Source: Pontibacter qinzhouensis (lineage in GTDB: Bacteria; Bacteroidota; Bacteroidia; Cytophagales; Hymenobacteraceae). From it: a stretch of DNA of 37,817 bases. Below are positions 1-5,683 of the stretch, in pieces. The notes beneath the pieces were generated by a model that saw only the letters and a list, made by a program, of their open reading frames with translations, was not told the DNA's origin and searched no databases. The stretch covers positions 1 through 37,817 of the forward strand of contig NZ_VRTY01000060.1 of the NCBI RefSeq assembly GCF_008017455.1, in the 5' to 3' direction. Each line of letters begins with the position of its first letter. Within the stretch, counting starts at the first letter, position 1. Made by a program: the position numbers and the translations under genes.

Positions 1-1
1 A

Positions 2-229
2 ACAGACACGAACTTTTTTGAGGTAGCCAATATGCAGGATACTGCTATTGCTCAGGGCAGCCTGGCTTCGGCGCAGGAAGTGGCAGAAGCTGGCTACAAA
101 GGCCTGATGAGCGGCGATGCGCGCGTGCTGCCAACCCTGAAAGCTAAAGCGTTTCATGCCCAAAGCGCCTTACTCCCCGATTCTATGCTGGCGACCATCA
201 TGAACACCATGATGAAAGAAGTAAAGTAA
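2..229 (+). CDS. Short-chain dehydrogenase/reductase, C-terminal fragment (5' end outside window)
   Basis: The frame is open to the left edge, so this is the last ~75 residues of a gene that starts outside; the ATG at 32 is an internal methionine. The visible part begins with a TDTNFF segment and continues through a helical, Ala-rich tail ending MMKEVK. TDTNFF resembles the loop after the active site of classical short-chain dehydrogenases (P-G-x-x-x-T-x-F), which covers the NAD(P) pocket. The Gly-rich nucleotide motif and the catalytic Tyr-x-x-x-Lys would lie upstream of the window, so substrate and cofactor cannot be judged. A strong hairpin follows 15 nt after the stop, so this is the end of its transcription unit. 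The family assignment rests on a short tail and is moderate. Confidence 0.6.
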   Translation, partial: TDTNFFEVANMQDTAIAQGSLASAQEVAEAGYKGLMSGDARVLPTLKAKAFHAQSALLPDSMLATIMNTMMKEVK

Positions 230-244
230 AGCTCCTGAAATTAT

Positions 245-293
245 ACACATGCAAAAGCCTTCTGTTTGTTTAGCAGAAGGCTTTTGCATGTGT
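245..293 (+). terminator. Terminator hairpin after the SDR gene
   Basis: A perfect 20-bp inverted repeat (245-264 with 274-293) encloses a 9-nt loop. There is no long T run after it, but T-rich bases lie inside the distal arm. It sits directly behind the first gene and is likely its transcription terminator. Confidence 0.7.
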
Positions 294-586
294 CAAAGAC
301 GGCGATGTATAGATGATGACAGACTTATGGAAAGTCAACATTGGACTTTAAAAATTTAACAGGCTAAAAATAATCTTGTGTCCTGCGTTTTATGTCTTGA
401 TACTTGTGTCCCGCATCCTGAAGCTATGAGAATTCGAATTCCGGAAAGTGATGACGCTGTTTACGAACACTTGCTGCGCCTAACAAAATAAATCCAAAAA
501 CATGAATAACTTCTGGCAGCATAGCTATTGCATGTTATAAAGAAATTATTACATTGCACCGTTTTTATTTCTGTTAAACGCCTAGC
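294..586. other. Intergenic gap, no clear feature
   Basis: This AT-rich stretch before the secreted protein at 587 shows no hairpin, tRNA or convincing promoter element. It contains a 21-codon ATG-to-stop frame at 426-491 with no visible homology, which I do not call as a gene. The promoter of the next gene must lie here, but I do not see a TAnnTTTG motif at a suitable distance. Confidence 0.5.
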
Positions 587-1570
587 ATGAAACACCTTTA
601 CATTTTAACCTTAGCCTTTTTTACGCTTACCCTTTGTCCTGCATTTGCTCAATTAGAAGACTCTACAGTTTGGTATGTTGCCGACTGGAAGAAAGGTGAT
701 TCACAAAAATTCAGAGTAACCAAAAAGGTATTGGAGTATAAAAATGATAAGGAGAGCAAAAACACTCTCCAGACCTACATTGCCAATGTACATGTTACCA
801 AAGTTCACAAAAAATACTACGAACTGGAGTGGCGCTACGGAGAAACACTCTTCAACAACACACCGGCTTTATCAGAAGAAATAACCAAGGTCAGTAAGAA
901 ACATAACCTGCAGAGCATTACCTACAGAACCGACCCCTACGGCACCTTTATAGGTATACAGAACTGGAAAGAACTGCGCAAAATGACTCAGGAGATTATG
1001 GCCGCTGTGGTAAAATCGAAAGAAGCAGCCAATAAAAAAGAGCTGGAGCAGGCCATGAAACCTATGCTCGATGCTTTCAGCACAAAAGAAGGCATCGAAC
1101 AGATTGCTTTTCAAGAGATCGTATTTTTCCATTTCCCATACGGCGGAGGCTTCGAGCAGTACGACACCCTGGCCTACGAAGATGTTTTTCCGAACCTGTT
1201 TGGCGGGGCTCCCATTAAGGCAAACGGCTTAATATACTACAACCACCACGATACACTTGCCCACGTAACCGAAATGGTAAACCACATCGTGCTAGACCCT
1301 GCCGACTCGAAAGAGATGGTAAATGATCTTTTCAGAAGGATGACGGCTAATCTGCAATCGCTAAGCGAGGAGGACCGGAAGAAACGGCTGGAGGAGCTAA
1401 TAACAGCTTTGGCAGATTTTGAGATAGACATTCAGGACCATAACACCTTTGTATACAATAGTGCTACCTTCTGGCCCCAACGCCTCACCAGAAAGCGCGA
1501 AACAATTGCCAACTCCGAAAAGGAAAAAATAAGGAAGATAGAAGAAGTTATTATCGAGGCAGCCCATTAA
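587..1570 (+). CDS. Secreted protein of unknown function
   Basis: This 327-residue protein is not one I recognise. It begins with a clear Sec signal peptide (hydrophobic residues 4-20, probable cleavage after AFA before Q22), so the mature protein is exported to the periplasm or beyond. No lipobox Cys is present, and there is no C-terminal sorting domain. The mature part is rich in Lys, Glu and aromatic residues, with a beta-type first third (WYVADW, YYELEWRYG) and a charged helical second half (residues ~130-165 and ~235-275). The tail is strongly charged (KRETIANSEKEKIRK). It stands alone: the upstream gene is closed off by a terminator and the next gene is 1.1 kb away. I see no catalytic motif and assign no function. 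Confidence 0.75.
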   Translation: MKHLYILTLAFFTLTLCPAFAQLEDSTVWYVADWKKGDSQKFRVTKKVLEYKNDKESKNTLQTYIANVHVTKVHKKYYELEWRYGETLFNNTPALSEEITKVSKKHNLQSITYRTDPYGTFIGIQNWKELRKMTQEIMAAVVKSKEAANKKELEQAMKPMLDAFSTKEGIEQIAFQEIVFFHFPYGGGFEQYDTLAYEDVFPNLFGGAPIKANGLIYYNHHDTLAHVTEMVNHIVLDPADSKEMVNDLFRRMTANLQSLSEEDRKKRLEELITALADFEIDIQDHNTFVYNSATFWPQRLTRKRETIANSEKEKIRKIEEVIIEAAH

Positions 1571-1630
1571 CAGCTCCTGCCCTGATGGAATGCTCCGACA
1601 AACTAAAAATCAGAAATTAAAAATGATCAT

Positions 1631-1654
1631 GGCGCGAGTGTCCTTGCTCGTGCC
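1631..1654. repeat. Short GC-rich hairpin
   Basis: GGCGCGAG at 1631-1638 pairs with CTCGTGCC at 1647-1654 (8 bp including one G-T pair) around an 8-nt loop. It lies 60 nt behind the secreted-protein gene with no T run, so a terminator role is uncertain. It could equally be a REP-type palindrome. Confidence 0.4.
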
Positions 1655-1743
1655 GACTGTTCCGCGGCCTCTGGTCGCCTTACAATTCTGTTGTAGAGGC
1701 ATATTATCTCTAAAATAAAATTGCAGGAGCTTCTTAGTAAGAT

Positions 1744-2103
1744 TAAGTAACTGATGTTACGCACCTTCTAGTAGGTGGCACCTTTAAGTTGGTTCTAACA
1801 CATTTGGTAACAGTTTCATCCGGTGCCCTCAATTTATTTTGTTCTATAGGAAAAGTCTTAGGCTCAAGGCTGGGGAAGGGGCCCTATATTAGCGGGGCCT
1901 CGTTCTCGGGCATCGCGCCTTTGCATCTTTCCTGCCCGCAAGCGGGCTGCCGCTCCCGCGGCACCGGAAACCTGCAAAGGCGCTCAACCCAAGAACTGGG
2001 ATCAAGTGCTACAAGCATCTGCTACACCTCCAGTAAATTAATTTGTTGGGTTGGAAGTATAATGTTTAATTGAATATCCTGAGTGCGTAACATCAGTAAG
2101 TAA
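1744..2103. mobile_element. MITE-like non-autonomous element (346 bp) with target-site duplication
   Basis: The element spans 1751-2096. Its ends are perfect 14-bp terminal inverted repeats: CTGATGTTACGCAC at 1751-1764 and GTGCGTAACATCAG at 2083-2096. It is flanked directly by the 7-bp duplication TAAGTAA at 1744-1750 and 2097-2103, the expected footprint of DDE-type transposition. No transposase is encoded; the only long frame inside (1789-2073) has no recognisable protein and runs through a palindromic GC-rich block, so I treat it as fortuitous. The size, ends and duplication fit a miniature inverted-repeat element moved in trans by an IS elsewhere in the genome. I cannot name the IS family. 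Confidence 0.75.
1915..1983. repeat. Cruciform/three-way-junction palindrome inside the MITE
   Basis: An 11-bp outer stem (1915-1925 with 1973-1983) continues after a 2-nt mismatch into 5 more pairs (1928-1932 with 1966-1970). It encloses two GC-rich hairpins, GCCCGC-AA-GCGGGC near 1934-1947 and GCCGC-TCCC-GCGGC near 1948-1961. The block is much richer in GC than the rest of the element. It may fold as DNA or RNA; its role is unknown. Confidence 0.6.
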
Positions 2104-2144
2104 GCTATACAGGTTAGGTTAACCTCTTTTCTTTTTCAGGAACT

Positions 2145-2206
2145 CAAATTATTCAAATGAAAATAGCCTCCAAAAGTTTTTCATCAGAATAGTGTCAAGG
2201 GTAACA
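2145..2206 (-). repeat. Dispersed intergenic repeat, copy 1 (reverse orientation)
   Basis: Reads CAAATTATTCAAATG then AAAATAGCCTCC, the reverse complement of the family core, with a degenerate distal part ending TGTCAAGGGTAA. It lies 42 nt beyond the right target duplication of the MITE-like element, outside any gene. Confidence 0.65.
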
Positions 2207-2351
2207 GTAAGGAGCCCCTGCATCTAAAGTGCGAAACATCTTGATTAAGATTTCACCGGAACCAAACTGTTCAGTCTGTAGCTTATTAAACCCTATTTGG
2301 TGAAGAAGTAGCCGGGTTAAACCACCTGCCGCCTCTCCTCCTGTCATTAAT

Positions 2352-2406
2352 ATATAAAAAGCCCCTTCCCTGGTTGTAAAGCAGCTGCGGAAGGGGCTTT
2401 TTATAT
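2352..2406. terminator. Orphan bidirectional terminator hairpin
   Basis: A perfect 18-bp stem (2352-2369 with 2389-2406) carries A-tracts on the left and T-tracts on the right, so it could terminate transcription from both strands. The loop is 19 nt. The nearest upstream gene ends almost 800 nt away, which is too far for it to serve that gene. It may mark a small RNA or the remains of a lost gene between about 2200 and 2350. Confidence 0.65.
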
Positions 2407-2497
2407 GCAGCAAGTGCCGTAGCACCGGTTTGCGGACTAATACGGCTTAAGTACCCGCTCCCGAAACACATCCTGACAATTTATTTTAGCTGGCAAT

Positions 2498-2530
2498 GCT
2501 CTTTTACCTATGGTCTGTAGGTAAAAGAGC
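2498..2530. repeat. 13-bp inverted repeat upstream of the YceI operon
   Basis: GCTCTTTTACCTA at 2498-2510 pairs perfectly with 2518-2530 over a 7-nt loop, with partial outer pairing (TGGCA at 2491-2495 with TGCCA at 2540-2544). No T run follows on either strand. It is a strong hairpin of unknown role. Confidence 0.55.
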
Positions 2531-2645
2531 CATAAAAAATGCCATAATAACCCGTAAAAAGGCCATTACAGGCTTATATAGCAGAAACTAATATCCATCA
2601 TTTCTTTGGATGACTACGGTCATACTTCTCCGGGGTGCTCTCCAC

Positions 2646-2653
2646 TACCTTTG
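2646..2653 (+). promoter_or_regulatory. Possible -7 element (TACCTTTG) for the YceI operon
   Basis: TACCTTTG matches the Bacteroidota TAnnTTTG -7 element and lies 40 nt before the first ATG. I see no TTTG at a normal upstream distance, so the promoter is only partly supported. Confidence 0.4.
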
Positions 2654-2692
2654 ACACATCAAGAACAACAAAACCACCTTAACTAACAGGTT

Positions 2693-3286
2693 ATGAATAC
2701 TTCAAAAACCATAAAACTGATCAGCTTTCTGAGCCTCTTTTTAGGCTTAAGCTTCGCAAACGTTCTGCATGCACAAGCTCCTTATAAATTGGCTGCCAAG
2801 CCCGAGATAAAAGTAACAGGAGGCTCTACGCTCCACGACTGGGAAATGGCTTCTGCACAAGCTCAGGGTAAGGCAGAAATCACAATCGAAGGCACCACCC
2901 TGAAGGCCATATCAGCCGGAAGCGTGACCATGAAATCGGAATCATTAAAGAGCGGCAAAGATAAAATGGACGGCATCGCTTACGAGTCTCTTAAAACCAA
3001 AAAGCACCCCGACATACAGTTCACCCTTACTTCTTACAAGAACCTGGATGGCAAGAAAGGGCAAGCAACCGGTAACCTGACCATAGCCGGCACCACCAAA
3101 GCAGTTACCTTCACCGTGGATTCGGTTGTAAAAGGCGGCGTAGTAACCTTGACTGGCGAAACACCTATAAAATTCACAGATTTTAACTTAACACCGCCAA
3201 CTGCCCTTTTAGGAACCATCAAAACCACCAACGACCTGAAACTTCACTTTAAAGTTAATTTTCAACAAGTTAATCCTTCTATTTAA
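2693..3286 (+). CDS. YceI family periplasmic protein (first of two)
   Basis: This 197-residue protein has a Sec signal peptide (hydrophobic residues 8-24, cleavage near HAQ) and a YceI-type lipocalin-like barrel of about 170 residues. Family marks are the opening strand with a STLHDWE segment (residues ~45-51), the GIAYESLKTKKHPDIQF block (~95-109), GNLTIAGTTKAVTF (~125-138) and the closing paired strands. YceI proteins are known to bind polyisoprenoid lipids such as octaprenyl chains in a long hydrophobic pocket; the ligand here cannot be read from sequence. It heads a compact operon with an outer-membrane barrel (45 nt downstream) and a second YceI-like gene. The family call is firm; the role is inferred. 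Confidence 0.9.
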   Translation: MNTSKTIKLISFLSLFLGLSFANVLHAQAPYKLAAKPEIKVTGGSTLHDWEMASAQAQGKAEITIEGTTLKAISAGSVTMKSESLKSGKDKMDGIAYESLKTKKHPDIQFTLTSYKNLDGKKGQATGNLTIAGTTKAVTFTVDSVVKGGVVTLTGETPIKFTDFNLTPPTALLGTIKTTNDLKLHFKVNFQQVNPSI

Positions 3287-3330
3287 CCGCATACTTAAAA
3301 TCTCAACAAAATATTTAATAAACCAATATC

Positions 3331-4674
3331 ATGAAAAAACTTGCACTTTCTCTAGGTTTACTGCTTGGCCTAAACATAGGGGCTATGGCACAATTAACGC
3401 TCTCCGACATGCAGTATTTCAGACCTTACGACAAACGAGGACTGAATGTATTTGAGACTAGCAAAGCAGACACGACTGCCTTCGAAGGCATTAAAGTACG
3501 ATTAGGTGGCGGCTTTGCACAGCAGTTCCAGGGTTTAAAGCACCGCAACACGGCCACAGCCATTATGCAGGGCGAAAACAACCTGAACCAACTGATGGCC
3601 ATCGAAAACGGATTTAACCTGGCCACTGCCAACCTGAACCTCGATGTACAACTGGCCGATGGTATCAGACTGAACTTGGTAACGTATCTGTCATCCAGAC
3701 ACCACCCTGAAACCTGGGTAAAAGGCGGCTTTATTCAGATAGACAAAGCTGAGTTCCTGAACAGCAACTTTGTGAACAGCGTATTCCAGAACCTGACCCT
3801 GCGTGTTGGCCACATGGAAATTAACTACGGCGATGCACACTTCAGAAGAACCGACAACGCCCACGCACTCCACAACCCATTTGTAGGCAACTATATTATG
3901 GATGCCTTTACAACCGAGATTGGTGCCGAAGCCATTTACCAATACAAAGGTTTCCTGGCAGTGGGCTCTATAACTGGCGGTGAGATACAAGGTGGTATTC
4001 AGAACCCCGGACAAAGAAAACCATCTTTCATCGGTAAAATCGGGTACGACAACCAACTGGCCGAAGACCTGAGAGTAAGATTAACCGGCTCTGTTTACAC
4101 TACCGGCGGCTCTGTTAGAAACACCCTGTATGGTGGCGACCGCGCCGGCTCACGCTACTACCTGGTTATGGACCCTGCCCGTGTGGCAAGCGGTACTGCC
4201 GTAACAGCAGCCACTCACTTTACCTCTGGCCACATTAACCCAGGTCTGACCAACAGCATTACAGCTCTGGTGGTGAACCCATTCGTGAAATACAAAGGCC
4301 TTGAGTTCTTCGGTAACTTTGAGCAGGCAAAAGGCAAAGGAAGACTGGGCGCTGCCGATGAGCCGGAAGATCGTACATGGAGACAACTCGGAACTGACCT
4401 GGTGTACAGAATAGGCGCTAACGAGAACTTCTATATAGCTGGTCGTTACAACGTGGTAAACGGTCGCCTGGCTCCAAGTGCTGCTACACCAAACGTGCAG
4501 AACAACGAGGTAACACTTAGCCGGGTACAAGTAGGCGGTGGCTGGTTTGTAACTAAAAACATACTTGCCAAAGCAGAATACGTGAAACAACAATACAAAG
4601 ACTTCGCTCCAACTGATATCCGCCATGGAGGTCAATTCGACGGATTCATGATTGAGGGAGCTATTTCCTTCTAA
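3331..4674 (+). CDS. Putative outer-membrane beta-barrel (porin-like) protein
   Basis: This 447-residue protein starts with a signal peptide (MKKLALSLGLLLGLNIGAMAQ) and has alternating amphipathic strands throughout, rich in Gly, Asn, aromatic residues and short turns. It ends in a final strand ...FMIEGAISF, whose terminal Phe is the usual C-terminal signature of barrels inserted by the Bam machinery. It has no N-terminal carboxypeptidase-like domain and no plug, so it is not a SusC/TonB receptor. The pattern is closest to phosphate-selective-porin or alginate-porin-like proteins, but I cannot assign a substrate. It lies between two YceI-fold genes, 45 nt after the first and 12 nt before the second, so the three are almost certainly co-transcribed and may work on one substrate across the envelope. 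Confidence 0.75.
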   Translation: MKKLALSLGLLLGLNIGAMAQLTLSDMQYFRPYDKRGLNVFETSKADTTAFEGIKVRLGGGFAQQFQGLKHRNTATAIMQGENNLNQLMAIENGFNLATANLNLDVQLADGIRLNLVTYLSSRHHPETWVKGGFIQIDKAEFLNSNFVNSVFQNLTLRVGHMEINYGDAHFRRTDNAHALHNPFVGNYIMDAFTTEIGAEAIYQYKGFLAVGSITGGEIQGGIQNPGQRKPSFIGKIGYDNQLAEDLRVRLTGSVYTTGGSVRNTLYGGDRAGSRYYLVMDPARVASGTAVTAATHFTSGHINPGLTNSITALVVNPFVKYKGLEFFGNFEQAKGKGRLGAADEPEDRTWRQLGTDLVYRIGANENFYIAGRYNVVNGRLAPSAATPNVQNNEVTLSRVQVGGGWFVTKNILAKAEYVKQQYKDFAPTDIRHGGQFDGFMIEGAISF

Positions 4675-4685
4675 AGCTTAAAACC

Positions 4686-5276
4686 ATGTTACTCATACCT
4701 ATCCTACTCGCTGTTGCAGCCTTGGCAAACGTGGTTTCGCCACCAAAAGAGGAGTTTGTAGTTGTTAAAGGAAGCAAAATAACAGTACAGGCTGCTACCT
4801 CTCTCGGCAACATAAACTGCAGCTATAGCTGCAACAGCCAGCAGGATACGTTATTACTCAATACCCTGTTGCTCAAAAAAGACCGGCTAAAAGTTACCAT
4901 ACCGGTAAATCAGTTTGGGTGCGGCAACCCTCTCCTGAACCGGGATTTTCAGCAGACATTAAATGCGAAAGAATACCCGAACATCAGAATAGAGGTTATG
5001 AGCCTTAAAAAGGTTGGCAAAGAGTATAAAGGAGCTCTTAAATTTGAAGTAGGCGGAAAAACAATCATGATGGACGATGTTAGTTTCAACATGTTTTCTG
5101 CCCAGGGAGCTACTTACATGAAAAGTAATATTTGCCTGAACTTTACCGAAATTGGTCTTAAAGCACCTAAAAAGCTAGGCGGACTTTTTAAAGTAGACGA
5201 AGAACTACAGATAATTGTAGAATTGCAGGTAAGCAACAAAGCAGCACCGCAATTCTTAACAGAGTCAGTAATTTAA
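4686..5276 (+). CDS. YceI-like domain protein (second of two)
   Basis: A 196-residue exported protein with a short hydrophobic leader (residues 1-15) and a divergent YceI-like barrel. It shares the family layout: an opening strand (FVVVKGSKITVQAAT), a middle KEYPNIRIEV segment equivalent to the KKHPDIQF block of the first gene, a GALKFEVGGKTI hairpin equivalent to GNLTIAGTTK, and a closing strand. It differs in three or four Cys residues in the mature chain (including C45, C49 and C78 by approximate numbering), absent from the first gene, which could form disulfides. It starts 12 nt after the barrel gene and ends at a strong terminator, so it is the last gene of the operon. The fold assignment is good; the ligand is unknown. 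Confidence 0.75.
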   Translation: MLLIPILLAVAALANVVSPPKEEFVVVKGSKITVQAATSLGNINCSYSCNSQQDTLLLNTLLLKKDRLKVTIPVNQFGCGNPLLNRDFQQTLNAKEYPNIRIEVMSLKKVGKEYKGALKFEVGGKTIMMDDVSFNMFSAQGATYMKSNICLNFTEIGLKAPKKLGGLFKVDEELQIIVELQVSNKAAPQFLTESVI

Positions 5277-5288
5277 CTTAAAACGAGT

Positions 5289-5334
5289 AACAGCCACAGG
5301 CCCCGGAGCTATCCGGGGCCTGTGGCTGTTTTTA
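5289..5334 (+). terminator. Rho-independent terminator of the YceI-barrel-YceI operon
   Basis: A perfect 19-bp GC-rich stem (5289-5307 with 5312-5330) with a 4-nt loop is followed by TTTTT. It starts 13 nt after the last stop codon. Confidence 0.9.
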
Positions 5335-5683
5335 GGAGCAGCCAGGCCAAACCTCTTACACTACCCTTGGCAAATTCTGGAGCAAAATGCTTCTGAAGGG
5401 CATTTTCATTTAAATAATTCAGCTGCAGGAAAATTCAGCCCCAAACCAACTTCTAATTTATAGTTCGCGAAAAGCAATCAATCCTAAAATATCGTATGCC
5501 TACTAATAAAGATCTAACCTTTCCGAATGAGTTATTTTACTCAACACCTGCCACTTTGGCTTATAATTAGAAAAAAGACTTTTAAAAACATGACATAATT
5601 ACATAAATATCGCTACAAATACAATTGGTTTAGATATTGATGATACCGTTACCAGAGTACAACAAGTGAAACAGGAACAGAAA
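5335..5683. other. clpB upstream region
   Basis: This 350-bp gap holds dispersed repeat copy 2 and then an AT-rich stretch to the clpB start. I see no confident TAnnTTTG promoter and no inverted repeat resembling a CIRCE heat-shock operator. The region just before the start offers AGGAAC as a weak ribosome site. Confidence 0.4.
5363..5420 (+). repeat. Dispersed intergenic repeat, copy 2 (forward)
   Basis: Full-length copy: ACCCTTGGCA at 5363-5372, then the core GCTTCTGAAGGGCATTTTC and ATTTAAATAATTC to 5420. Confidence 0.75.

Noticed and set aside
426..491. 21-codon frame with coding-like sequence
   Set aside because: It is too short to judge, without a clear ribosome site or known homologue.
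1789..2073. 94-residue open frame inside the MITE-like element
   Set aside because: It crosses the GC-rich palindrome, starts at an alternative codon, has no recognisable domain, and its composition follows the repeat rather than codon preference.
2195..2425. 76-residue minus-strand frame in the orphan-terminator gap
   Set aside because: It begins inside the terminator arm and has no recognisable features. I kept the terminator as an orphan instead.
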